In this document: positions 1 through 10,093 of the stretch, in pieces | Layout of the letters: each line of letters starts with the position of its first letter | How positions within the stretch are numbered: position 1 is the first letter of the stretch | Source of the DNA: CAIVSN01 sp040383945 | GTDB lineage: Bacteria > Patescibacteriota > Gracilibacteria > BD1-5 > UBA2023 | Direction of reading: 5' to 3' | Assembly (NCBI GenBank): GCA_040383945.1 | Contig: JBEICN010000009.1 | Coordinates: 1 to 28,880 of the forward strand | Length of the DNA stretch: 28,880 bases | The notes under the pieces: model-generated | What the model was told of the DNA's origin: nothing | Databases searched by the model: none | What the model saw: only the letters and a program-made list of their open reading frames with translations | Program-made: the position numbers and the translations under genes

Positions 1-235
1 ATCCAGTCTTCTTGGGTGAGAAGTTCTGCTTTGACTTCCCACCCAAGTTTTAGGGCAAGTTCACGAAGTTCTTTTGTGGTAATACGCTCGAGGGTTCTTC
101 CGAGAAACGTTCCGAGGTCGGATACTCCAAATGTTGTTTGGAACCATACTACTCCCTTCTCAAGAAGCTCATCTCCGCTCGTGATGTTATGCTCTTTGAG
201 GGCACGGATCCAGTCTTCTTGGGTGAGAAGTTCTG
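1..235 (-). repeat. 207-bp tandem protein-coding repeat in the helicase tail
   Basis: A 28-nt sequence at 1-28 recurs exactly at 208-235, a period of 207 bp or 69 codons, in frame. Both copies encode ELLTQEDW on the minus strand. Only one full unit lies in the window; the second copy is cut by the edge, so the copy number is unknown. Confidence 0.75.
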
Positions 236-1952
236 AGGTCTTCTCTGCATGTGCTATATACTGATCAACGAGTCTGAAAAAATCTATGAGAGTAAGTTCT
301 ACTTCTTTCGAGTTTACTCCAAGCATAAATCCAAAGCGTCTTCGGCGTTTTGTTCATGTATCGCCTCCGTTTTTATTCTCTCATGATTCTCATTCTTTAC
401 CATCATTACCGACATCAAGAATTATGTCTTCTCAGCCTCTGTCATTATGTTTCTCATCCTCGCTTCATGCTCATTCTTTGTCTCCAACGAGAACGTTGTC
501 GTCGGCAATAATAACTTCTTCTACTCCTTCTTCCGACTTGTTCTCCTCCTCCTCTACTTCTACTTCTACTTCCTCCTCCTTTTCACTAATAATCTTCTTC
601 AGCCAGATGAGATTGGTGAGGGAGGGGGTGTAGTCAAAAATTTGGGTGAGGTCTCCTCGCATTCCACGACCGATTTGTTGCAAGAATACACGCTTGGACT
701 TGGTGTCTCTCAGTGAGACGATGTTTTCTATGGTGGGGATGTCGGTACCGCGGTTGAGCTTGTTTACGGTTACGAGGATGGAGAGGTGGTTGTCGGCACG
801 AAACTCTTGTAAGATATTCAGGTCACTCTCTTCCGTTTGTGAATGAAGCGACTTGGCTCGGTATTCGATCCCCCTATCTTTGAGTTCTTGATTGATGAGT
901 CTTGCTACTTCATCTGCTTCTTCAATGCTCGGAACAAACACGAGGGTGCGCTTTGAGAGGTCGACTCCTGATTTTTGGGTAAGATGTTCTACGACGGATT
1001 TATAGCCATCAAACCGGGCGAGTACTTCTTCTATGGCAGCTCGGATTTCTTTATCGAGCTTCTTTTTCTTGGGGATATCTGTCTCTTCTTTTGCTTCTGC
1101 AATCATGGCTTGAATTGCCTGGACTTCTTCTCGGGTTACGGTATTTCCGGTCATGAGGTGATAGTCGAGATCTGGAGCGTAGTCGCTTGAGAGATATTCA
1201 TCGAGATCATAGCTGAAGCGAGGTTCACCGAGAAGATCGACGAGGTGTTCATCGGTGGTTCCGGTAAATCCGAGTATGTGGGGTGCTACATCTTGGCGTT
1301 CTACCATTTGCATGAATGTCGTTCGATTACCATTGGTGAGTACGGAGTCGGCTTCATCTACGATGATGATATGCCAATCTCCGGTTACGGTTTCAATGGA
1401 TTGAATCGTTGAGAAAACGAGGTTGTCTTGGTGTGGGTGAAGATGGAGCTCTTTTTTGTTATTTTGGGAATGTATTCGTTGGATGTTTGGAGTTTGGACT
1501 CCTCGTGGTGTGAGTGATGACTGGAGTATGCTGCCGTCTCGAGCTCGTGGTGTGAGTGATGACTGGAGTATGCCAGACTTGCCGTCTCGTCATGAGAAGA
1601 GATCACTTTCGAGTTGATCCACGAGATTGATGCGATCGGTGAGTACGAGGATATTGAGCGGGGTATTTGGGGTAAACTTGTTTCGGAGTCGTATCACTCG
1701 TCGGAGTACTTCTCAGAGGACACGAGTCTTTCCGGATCCCATAGTCATATCTACGAGTCATACATTTTCTGAAGGTCGGTATGAATCGGGGTCTGCGCGG
1801 AAATTTTGTATCTGAGACACGCGCTCTGAAACTTCCTCACCGACTGAGTGAGAAGAAAGTGTTTGAGCATATTTGATGATATCTCGAAGAAGGATATCAC
1901 TTGCCTCCTTCTGGTATGGACGAAGGGGGGATGTCGATGCAGATGAAAGCAA
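1..1952 (-). CDS. DEAD/DEAH-box superfamily II helicase with C-terminal tandem repeats (partial, 3' end outside window)
   Basis: ATP-dependent nucleic-acid helicase of the type III restriction/UvrB-like superfamily II group. Seen in order: LRPYQKEA (Q-like, near residue 12), Walker A MGSGKT (about 71-76), DEAD box (199-202), GFTGTT motif III, NRGTDIP motif V and QQIGRGMRG motif VI (near 425). An acidic Glu/Gly-rich linker follows, then a 69-residue unit starting LLTQEDW that begins again at the window edge. Several TGA codons are read as Gly, including one just before Walker A and a dense run in the linker. The frame opens after TAA at 1977-1979 and the only plausible start in it is TTG at 1952. 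A second frame runs from TTG 2014 with a plausible N-terminus, so a frameshift in the CCCC tract near 1957-1960 may hide the true start. A Ser/Thr-rich insertion between motifs I and II is duplicated (1502-1591). The biological role (restriction, repair or other) is not evident. Confidence 0.85.
1502..1591 (-). repeat. In-frame short tandem duplication inside the helicase gene
   Basis: Thirty nucleotides at 1502-1531 repeat exactly at 1544-1573, an offset of 42 bp. The downstream flank TGCCGTCTCG also repeats after a 6-nt difference. In the protein this gives two copies of SILQSSLTPR or GILQSSLTPR between Walker A and the DEAD box, which looks like a recent in-frame slippage duplication. Confidence 0.8.
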
Positions 1953-2014
1953 GAACGGGGTGTGAGGAAGTAGGTGTTAGGTAGAAGTTTTATGTAGTTT
2001 TGGGAATTTGTCAA

Positions 2015-2388
2015 ATATTGGGTATTTCAATCTCACACACTATGATCAAAACCTAAGTGCCATAAAAAAAGAAATGGTAGTATGTGAATGCCTAAACCCA
2101 CATAACCACGATTCCTATGGCACGGTATGTATGGCTGCATTTCGTATGTCTTCAGGTATACGAAGTACCCGTCATCATCTTGGCATATGTAAAAATTAGG
2201 AACTAAAATATTCTATGAATTTTGGAGAAAAGCAAAGAATGCGTGTCCAAGTTTATGGGGACGGGTCAGGTCGTTATTATTTTAGAATACTTTGGTCCTA
2301 CACATGCTTTGCATTTCCTCGATTTTTCTGATATCCTTTTTTTGCCATCCCTATTTTGGGCAAATCAACCATTATCAAGGAGAAAAAC
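2015..2388. other. Gene-free interval with inverted repeats
   Basis: No convincing ORF is present on either strand even with UGA as sense; the longest, 2008-2199 (+), begins with TTG and resembles nothing I know. GTGCCATA at 2057-2064 pairs with TATGGCAC at 2115-2122. A short hairpin TCGTAT/ATACGA lies near 2143-2164. No tRNA or known riboswitch was recognised. The interval may carry the promoter of the ORF at 2389 or an unrecognised RNA. Confidence 0.4.
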
Positions 2389-2622
2389 ATGGCCACAATT
2401 ACGATTGTGAATAGAGGCAGCGGCATTCGCGTCCGTGCGATTAGCACTGGAGGGTTTGGCTCGCAAGAAGCAATCACAGATGGCGATGGTAAAGTGCGCC
2501 TAAACGACAGCGCCAACCGGACTCGGATTCAAGTCTGGAGTCCAAGAGGCACTCGTTGGGTGGACACGGGCGATGTTCTCCCCGCGTTACGGGGAGAACA
2601 CTCTCGTCTCATGCCTTTCTGA
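2389..2622 (+). CDS. Small hypothetical protein, beta-sandwich-like, apparently ending at TGA
   Basis: The ORF encodes 77 residues if TGA at 2620-2622 is a stop. The middle (AITDGDGKVRLND) resembles carboxypeptidase-regulatory or transthyretin-like beta domains, but this is weak. The start is supported by AAGGAG six bases before ATG, the only textbook Shine-Dalgarno in the window. The gene looks richer in G+C than its neighbours and uses no TGA for its many glycines. A strong hairpin at 2629-2649 follows the TGA directly. If TGA is read as Gly, the frame runs to TAA at 2740-2742, through that hairpin and 61 nt into the convergent methylase gene. The simplest reading is a gene with standard-code history, possibly transferred or phage-derived, but the code-25 extension of 117 residues cannot be excluded. 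Function unknown. Confidence 0.55.
   Translation: MATITIVNRGSGIRVRAISTGGFGSQEAITDGDGKVRLNDSANRTRIQVWSPRGTRWVDTGDVLPALRGEHSRLMPF
2575..2599. other. Perfect 10-bp GC-rich hairpin inside the 2389 ORF
   Basis: GTTCTCCCCG, a five-base loop, then CGGGGAGAAC. It lies near the 3' end of the coding region, 30 nt before the terminator hairpin. It could stabilise the 3' end of the mRNA or act in attenuation; no partner sequence was seen. Confidence 0.6.
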
Positions 2623-2628
2623 GGTTCA

Positions 2629-2655
2629 ACCCCCGCAAATCGCGGGGGTCATTTT
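2629..2655 (+). terminator. Rho-independent-type terminator after the 2389 ORF
   Basis: Perfect stem ACCCCCGC / GCGGGGGT (2629-2636 with 2642-2649), a five-base loop, then CATTTT. It sits between the convergent 2389 ORF (+) and the methylase gene (-). The T tract is short. Confidence 0.6.
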
Positions 2656-2681
2656 GTGCCAGTGACACGATTTGCGTATGT

Positions 2682-3953
2682 TTATCTACGTTTTCTTATT
2701 CGTACCACTTCTCTTCCTACAGTTTGTCCAGGGCGTCGATAAATAAGTGATCCGTACTTGGTGAGCTTGACATCGGCACTATCAGTCAAAAGCAAATCTG
2801 CTTGGTATCCGTGTTTTCGGATCATTTGATAAAATTCACCAAAATACATACTCCCCTCACGGGTTTCCCAACATGGAATGGTCATAACTATAGTTCCTGA
2901 CCAATGTATGTTTGCCAAACCTTCAAACATCGACTCATAAATATTCAAAAGATTGGCTTTTTCTTCGGCAACCAACTCGGGCTTGATGGAACTTTGTCCG
3001 AATATACGACCCAAATAGCCCTCGGTGACTATATGTGTGATTTGAGAAATATAGGGAAAATTTGAAATTCATCTCGCATCCAAAGTTTCAATTTTTAAGA
3101 CCGGAATATGTGATGCTGAATCAAGAACTCCGAAAACTCAAGCCAAATACTGTGCCACACTCTGACTCGTAGCCGTGGTCATTTCTGGACTTACATCCGA
3201 GGCGTAAATTTGAGATATGCCCATGTACAAGGATTCAATCGGCACCGTTCCTAGTCCGCAAAAAGGGTCATATACATGAATTTTCTCATCTATCAAAGAT
3301 GAACCAATTGCCAAATTGATCATGGTTTGCGCGAGTTTTGGTGGAAGCATTCCCACTACCATATCGCGTGACTTTCCCAGGTCTCGTTCAGCATATGCAT
3401 CAATGTCTTGAATATGAATCGTGCGGGACAAGTACAACTTTTTTTCACATTCTAAGAGAAAAAATTCTGTTCCCGTTGCTATGAGTCATTCTTTCTTCAC
3501 GACAGCTGAAACAAGGTTGTTATCATCTTTGTTGACCAGTCTTACCGTGAAACCCTTGCTCTTAAGTTCCTTTTTGAGTCGAAGCCCCTGAGAAAAAATA
3601 GGTGAACTCACCCCAATAGCCCCGAGTCCAAAGGTAATCCGAGTCGCCTCTGGCATGTTTTCCATTTGCTTTGATAATTCACTCGGAAACGAACGAGCGT
3701 CTCTCAATGAAGTAACCATTTTGAAAGCTCGGATGATTCCACCCATTCGTGCTGCAATTTTTGCAACATCTTGTTTTGTTTTTATGACGCATAACTTTGG
3801 ATTTACCCACAAAATAGATGATCTACCAAAAAGCGCTTCAATTTCTGCAAGAGAGAGTTTCCACTCGCGACCCAACTCAAATGCATACCAATCTGCTCCA
3901 TCAAATCCATGTGATAGAGTATGTGTGGTCTTGGTGTGAGATATTGGTTTCAC
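2682..3953 (-). CDS. Trm11-like RNA (tRNA guanine-N2) methyltransferase, UPF0020 family
   Basis: SAM-dependent methylase, probably acting on tRNA (Trm11/Trm-G10 type). The N-terminus (WYAFELGREWKLSLAEIEAL) resembles the ferredoxin/THUMP-like lead domain of archaeal Trm11 homologues. The catalytic domain shows RD.GKSRDMVVGMLPPKLAQ, SAM motif I DPFCGLGT and acidic motif II ASDVSPEM. At the usual DPPYG catalytic motif the sequence reads VTEGYLG, so exact substrate and activity are uncertain. TGA is read as Gly at 3486, 3138 and 3069; stop is TAA. The start is unclear because the frame is open into pnp. GTG at 3953, 25 nt after the pnp stop, gives a sensible 423-residue protein. It lies directly downstream of pnp on the same strand and may be cotranscribed. 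Confidence 0.75.
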
Positions 3954-3978
3954 GAAAAATTGGTAAAATAGCTGATCT

Positions 3979-6144
3979 CTAGGCTTTTGGTAGCATGCGC
4001 TCGAGACCAACTCGCCCCTTTTCCTTGTCGATATTGATGATCTTAATATCAACCTCTTGCCCAACACTTACATATTTTGAGATATCTTCGACTCGCTCCG
4101 TAACACCGAGTTTGGAAATGTGAATCATGCCGGATTTACCTTTTCCCCATTCAACAATCGCGCCAACCCCGTCAAGAATTTTGACGATTTTACCATGAAG
4201 CACATCTCCCACTTCGTCATCCTTGAGAATACCTTTGATATACTCCAAGGCCGCTTTCCCGCTCGTTTGATCCTTTGCAGTTATAGAGCATTGACCGTTG
4301 TCTTCGAGATGAACCTGGACTCCAAAATTCTTTTCAATGCCTTGTATGGTCTCACCACCTTTTCCGATAACTTCTCGCATTTTTTCCTCTGGCACAAATA
4401 CACTGAGGATACATGGTGCAAAGGGTGACAATTCTGATCTAGGTGAGGCAATTACATGCGCCATGTTCTCGCGAATTTCTGCAAGTGCTCCGGTAGATTG
4501 CGCGAATACTTTATCGATAACCGCAAGTTCTAATCCTGAAATCTTACAATCCATTTGAAGCGCGGTGATACCATTTTCTGTGGAAGTCACTTTGAAATCT
4601 AAGTCCCCGAGAAAATCCTCTTGTGCCTGAATGTCAGAAAGAATCATGAATTGCCTGGTCGTCTCATCAAAAATCATTCCCATAGCCACACCAGCAACTG
4701 CGCGCTTGATTGGAACTCCCGCATCCATCAAAGAAAGTGTAGATCCACAAACTGATGCCATCGAAGAGGAGCCATTACAAGTAAGTGTTTCCGAAACTAC
4801 ACGAATAAAATAAGGAAATTCTTCAAGTGAAGGAAGTACTGGCTCAAGTGCTTTTTCGGCAAGCCGCCCGTGTCATACCTCCCGTCTTCCGACGCCTCGA
4901 AGTGGCTTTACTTCTCCTACTCCATACGGTGGAAAATTATAGTGATGAATGTATCGTTTGGTATCTTCCTCAAACATATCGTCAACTATCTGAATATCTC
5001 ATGGCCCGCCGAGAGTAGTCACGGATAAAACCTGGGTCACTCCCCGCTCAAAAAGGCCAGAACCATGGGTACGAGGCAAAATCCCTACAGCCGATCGAAG
5101 CGGTCGAACCTGCTCGGGAGCTCGGCCGTCCAATCGGATTCGCTTCTCTAGAACGGAAGCTCTCATATATGATTTTACAGTAGCATACACGGCTTCGACT
5201 ACCGCCTCAACATCAATGACTGACTCTGTTGCTTCTGGATCATATCCAAGATCCCCAAGAACAGATTGTTCCAAATCATGCAAGCGATCATAAAATTCCG
5301 TCTTCCCCGTAAAAAACAATGGCCGGACTCTCTCTTCATTTACCAACATGGCCACTTGTGCCTTAAGATTTTCATCATCTTCTTTGAGTGATAGAGCTAC
5401 TACGGGTAATGCGTGGGTTTTTTGATATTCTGTAAGAAAATCAAGTTGCGCCCGACAAATTTCCTGAACCACACCATGTGCATACGAAAAAGCTCGGGAC
5501 ATGGTCGACTCGTCAATTTCCAGTGCCTGTGATTCTACCATGGTAATAGTATCTAGCGTACCTGCAATAGTAAGATCGAGTTTTGCAGATTTGAGTTCTG
5601 CTGCAGATGGATCAAAGATGAATTCTCCAGCCGTATTCATCGCAATTCGAACTCCAGCTACTGGACCCTCAAAATCCGAAACCCCCGCAAGCATGAGCGA
5701 AAGCGAAGCTCCTGTAATACCCCAAAAACCAGAATCAGTAGCTCCACTTGAACTCAAAATAGTGGAAATAATTTGGATTTCATTTTGCACACCCTTAGGA
5801 AACATGGGTCGAATCGGTCGATCAATAAGCCTGGAATTGAGTGTGGCCGTCTCGGAAGGACGCCCTTCTCGCTTCATAAATCGATTACCTCAGATTTTTC
5901 CCGTAGCATAATATCGCTCCACAAATTCAACGGTGAGAGGGAAAAAACTAGAAGACTTTGGTTCGGGATGTATTCCTGCGGTAGTGAGTAAATAACTTCC
6001 CTCATCATCATAAATAACTACGGAGCCTTGCGCCAGTCGTGCCAGTCGTCCTGACTCAAAAGTCACAGACTTTCCAGCAAAAGAAAAGGTTTTGGTGACA
6101 GCAGCCTTGCTAATAACATTCTGATCGGAGAGTCCTGGTATCAT
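3979..6144 (-). CDS. pnp: Polyribonucleotide nucleotidyltransferase (PNPase)
   Basis: Phosphorolytic 3'-5' exoribonuclease and core RNA-decay enzyme. The 721-residue length fits the family. Seen: first RNase PH core (FAGKSVTFESGRLARLAQGS, FVERYYATGKI, FMKREGRPSE), the all-alpha linker, the second core (GRREV.HGRLAEKAL, GSSSMASVCGSTLSLMDAGV, and SDIQAQEDFLGDLDFKVT with the catalytic aspartates), KH domain (IGKGGE near 595) and S1 domain (about 650-715). Three internal TGAs fall at family glycines, including GHG at 4873 and GKI-G at 5890. ATG 6144 is preferred because the core begins soon after; ATG 6183 would add 13 residues. Stop is TAG. A promoter-like sequence precedes it, with about 100 nt of leader. 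Confidence 0.97.
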
Positions 6145-6256
6145 AAAAAAAGATGAAAAAACTTCTGCCCAATACTCCAGCATTCGCTACGCTCGAGATG
6201 GAACGGTTATTCGATCCACAAGAAGGAAGCTTGGAGTGATTTTGGAAGATGGGCAG

Positions 6257-6284
6257 AGTATACGGGAAATATCTCTATTGTAAA
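6257..6284 (-). promoter_or_regulatory. Sigma70-type promoter for pnp
   Basis: On the minus strand, TTTACA (6279-6284), a 16-nt spacer, then TATACT (6257-6262). The -35 overlaps the end of the TPR gene (TAG at 6275-6277). Transcription would begin near 6250, leaving about 70-105 nt of leader. Confidence 0.5.
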
Positions 6285-9208
6285 AGCGTAGGAGAATTTT
6301 GAACCGCAACGTCCACAAATTTTGGTTTTTTTGCATTTTTGAAATACTCTCGTATGTTTTGCGCTTTTTGATCATACATTTTCGCCAAAATTGGGTGATT
6401 ACATACCGTTTCGAAAATTTCAGCCACATATTCGCAAAACTGTGGCGTTTTCTTGCTTCCCATGTGCGCTTGCTCAAAAAAATGTATCTCTAGAATGAGA
6501 GCAATAACAAAGGGGTCGACTATTCGATCAAGCACTCCAACCTCATTCCCTTCGTCGTCATAATCCATGAGAGAATATATGAATTCCTCAGACTCTGCTA
6601 CAAAACCCGCCTCGGGGAACTGTTGAAGAAATTTTCCAAAAAAAGTATTTCTCACACTCATCCTTTTTGCTTCCATATCTTCTTGGGAATATTTTTCCCT
6701 ACCTACCGTTTGAATTTGAAAATCGGTCATATACTTCAACAGATCGTCAAGATAATCGAACGTAAACTCAATTTTATCAAGGTGAATACAGGCAAGAATA
6801 CGAGAGTAGAAAAGATGGTTAGTGATATCACTCCATTCCACTCGAGCTTTCTTCTCAATTTTGTCGATTTCTTCAATCAGGCGAATATCGTACAACCCAA
6901 AGATATGATCTGGTAAAGTATCAATCTTTTTCGGGCGAGAATAAATAAGCGCTCGGCATCCTTTCTGAAAAACTTCATCGCTCCCCCATACGGATAGCTC
7001 CAGAAATGCCGAAAGATAATCTGGGTGATCTTCTCATAGAGCTTTTATGGATTCCAAAAGTTCTTCAACATCAAATTGCGGGGCTTCAGGATTTTTTTCA
7101 GAGGCTATTTCCATCAGTCATTTTCGAGCTCGAGCAATGTCGGCTAGATATTTTGGATCTTTGGTAGTGCTATACAGTTCCTGAAACAGTTCCAATGCCT
7201 TTTTTGGCCTTGAGATCTGATACAAATAATATTCAGCAATTCTCATTTTTGCGCGCAGGTTTCAGGATTTTGCAGCGTCACGCAAAATAGTAAGGCCATC
7301 TCGAATGTGCCCATATGCGATGGAGATTTCTCCAAACATCGCGAGTAACTCAGAAGGATACGTGCCATCAGAAAGCATATTATTTCGTAATGCGTCAGCA
7401 ATAATTACCTTGAGATCGATCGGAGTATCGGGGTTAAAATCTATTCGTGTCGTGAGAGCTGTAATTACATGATGTGGAAAATAATTTTCAGAAAAACCCA
7501 AATGAAGCATAGGTGACAACACTTCCATATCCCGCAGGTCTGCTTGGGCATATACAGAAAGGGCATATCGCTCATACCCACAGTTTTGGAGGAGCCGCCC
7601 AAATTGTTTGGCTACCAGGGGTGGCAAATGATCTATCTGTATCATTTCTATCATCGATTCCGTAAACTCAATATCAGCACCATACAGTACAGCGGACATA
7701 GTAAGTGCTACTAGGCAACCTTGATCACGAAAAATAGGAGATTCCAATTTGCAACTTCCTTCTAGTACCATATTGAGTATTGCATAATAGTTTTCCTCCC
7801 CCTGAATTACCTTCGTGGTCAATCACTGCATGTGTTGATATACATCAGAAAAATCACCCCCAAGCAATGTAGAAATTTTTTCTATTCTTTCCTGCAATAG
7901 CAAAAGATCCTGAATAAGTGGTTTGAGCAACTCTAGTTCATGTTCTTCAGAGAAATCTCTAAGTAGCCTTAGAGTTTCTACGCGGTCTGGTGTCAAAGCA
8001 AATCTTGCAGCCAAGTATAGATGTGCGCAGAAAATATCCTCAAATGATCCGGTATCTAGATTTTCTCAAGTTTCAAAAACACCATTATATGCTCACTGAT
8101 TTTCATTCTTCAAAAAAGCCTGAACTCTTGGTAGTGGATGGTTTTCAAAAAAATCCTTTAAAAATTGTCGCTTCTCCCATCCGCTTTCGTAGTACTGAAT
8201 CATCAAAGTGATGAATTTTTGAGCATCTTGATAATTACGCAACTCTATAGAAGACATCCTCAGAGCACGAAGCTCGTATTCCCTCGCTTCCAGTGATCCC
8301 TTTTCAAAAGAATGGTTGCCTTTTCAAATCGCCGTAAACAAATCTTTTTTATACTCTTGAGCGAGATAATGATCCTTTCAGGATACTCATAATTGTTCAA
8401 TTGCATGGAAGTCCCTCGGGAATTGATAATCTCTCAGGTGCTCCGCGAGCTCTCCCTCAAGAGGCTCGCCCATTTGCTTGAGGTAGGCAAAAAGTGGGAT
8501 GGCCTCCTTTGAATTTTTCATCATAAACTCTAGCTGAGTCAATGCTCGCAATGATTCGATATCTTGAAATTTTTTCCAGCCCAATGATAGTATTAATTTT
8601 GCAGCATTTGTTTGATTCTTGTCTATGAGCATCTGGGCAAATGGCACAATAGCACCCGGATCTCGATCAATCTCGATAGCCCTTCCAAGTGACTGGATCG
8701 CTCTTGCATGGTTGCGGAGGATGTTTCGTAGATACAATCCGTAGGCTCGTTGCATTTTGAAGTCTCACCTTTCTTCTCGTTGGAACTTACGGCGGGAGTC
8801 CTCAAAAAAAGATTCGAATCTTTGAGAAAATAAGATGCGTTTTCTCTCAAATTTTTCTTTGGATTCATCATCTGGCAAAGATCTCCAATACTCGCTACTC
8901 GTGATCCGTATCAGACAATCTGATACGTACTCAGGAGCCTCATTCAATACTCGTTCTAGCCATGAAAAAATACGCACATGCCAGCCTTTTTCGAGCAATT
9001 GCAAGGCGATAAGCTCAATAGTCTCCTTGGGAATACTCCGAATCGATACAATGCTATCCAAACACGCACTGGCCTGTGATTTTGAGGCGAGCAAAAGCTG
9101 ATAGGCTCGTTCTCCGTTTTCTTGAGCATCCAATTGAAACATGGCAGCCTTGTCAAAATATGGAATGTATCGAGATGTCGAACTTTCTCCGTTATCAGTA
9201 GTCTGCAT
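6275..9208 (-). CDS. Large TPR-like helical repeat protein
   Basis: A single frame of 978 codons once TGA is read as Gly; under the standard code it breaks into at least five pieces. I do not recognise a named family. The protein is almost wholly helical. A segment near residues 150-250 looks like tetratricopeptide repeats (RAYGLYLRN, ARAIQSLGRAIEIDRDPGA, AKLILSLGWKKFQ), and similar helix-turn-helix spacing recurs later (GRLLQNCGYERYALSVYAQA). No signal peptide or membrane segment was seen, so it is probably a cytoplasmic scaffold or protein-binding protein. Start ATG 9208 follows a near-consensus promoter by about 20 nt. Stop is TAG. It precedes pnp on the same strand but pnp has its own promoter-like sequence. 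Confidence 0.75.
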
Positions 9209-9236
9209 GATGATATTTTTGACTAAAATTTACTAT

Positions 9237-9264
9237 TTTATAGTTAAAAAAATATGAAAGTCAA
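9237..9264 (-). promoter_or_regulatory. Sigma70-type promoter for the TPR gene
   Basis: On the minus strand, TTGACT (9259-9264), a 16-nt spacer, then TATAAA (9237-9242), the best promoter match in the window. It is flanked by inverted arms TTTTTGACT/AGTCAAAAA (around 9216-9224 and 9259-9267), which could bind a regulator. Confidence 0.6.
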
Positions 9265-9297
9265 AAAGTACTCCTGAATCTACCCTGAAATGGGTCA

Positions 9298-9972
9298 CTA
9301 CTTCTGCTCTAATGCGTCCAAAATTTTGAAGAATTCTTCACTGCTTTTAAAATTAACCTGCGAATTATTGATAAAGACACTTGGGGTACCCTGGACACCA
9401 AGAGCATTTCCTTGAGTTATTTCTTTCTCTAAGGCTTTTTGATACCATGCCTGAGTGAGGCATGCACCAAACATATCGGCATCCATTCCGAGTTGCTTCG
9501 CACTCGCGATTCGCTCATCATTTGTAACCGTAGCTCACCTCTTTGAATCCTCGAGATTATAGAGTGCGTTTCTGTATTCAGAATATTTTCCAAATGATCC
9601 AGCACAAAGTGCGGCAAGAGCATCTCATTCAGCATTGACATGCAATGGTCGCCCCGATGCTGTAGAAAAAGTAAGTGGGTAATTGAGAAAGGTAACCCCC
9701 ACCTTGCCGCTCATAACATAATCTTTCCAAAGTTTTTCTTCAATATTTTTATGAAAAGAAATACAGGCAGGACATTGGAAATCACTAAAAATCTTCAATT
9801 GCACTGGGCTGCTTGAGTTTCCAAAAAACATGGTTCAAATATCCTTGCTTACCGTTGAAACATAAACGCTATTCGGATACTTTCCGGTGCCTTTCGGAGC
9901 TGGAGTCGAAGCACTGGAACATGACACGAGAAGGAGACTGGTTACAACAAGTGTAGAAAATATTTTAATCAT
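9298..9972 (-). CDS. DsbA-like thiol-disulfide oxidoreductase, lipoprotein
   Basis: Extracytoplasmic thioredoxin-fold protein of the DsbA/BdbD type. It has a short signal peptide ending in lipobox LVSC (Cys18), a Ser/Thr/Pro spacer, then the redox motif FQCPAC (Cys67, Cys70), and the cis-proline region GVQGTPSVFIN near the C-terminus. Length is 224 residues. TGA is read as Gly at 9835, 9625 and 9535; stop is TAG at 9298-9300. Start ATG 9972 is the first Met and gives a proper signal peptide. It probably forms or repairs disulfides in exported proteins such as the cysteine-bearing surface proteins encoded here. It is divergent from sodB. Confidence 0.9.
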
Positions 9973-10039
9973 AGAATTGAGTAATTTGAGAAAAGAGTAC
10001 CGCTTCAAGAGGAAAAATCAAAAAGGAAGTCAAAACTGT

Positions 10040-10068
10040 TTCGACTTTTTCATTTTCATCTATATACT
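10040..10068 (+). promoter_or_regulatory. Promoter candidate for sodB
   Basis: TTCGAC (10040-10045), a 17-nt spacer, then TATACT (10063-10068), 25 nt before the sodB ATG. The -35 differs from consensus at two bases. Confidence 0.45.
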
Positions 10069-10093
10069 TCCATGTTAATCTAACCAATACCAT

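Noticed and set aside
2008..2199. 63-residue plus-strand ORF in the 2015-2388 interval
   Set aside because: TTG start, no family features and no neighbour support; length is within chance.
2621..2660. T-arm-like GGTTCAA near a GC hairpin, possible tRNA
   Set aside because: No acceptor, D or anticodon arms fit; the hairpin is better explained as a terminator.
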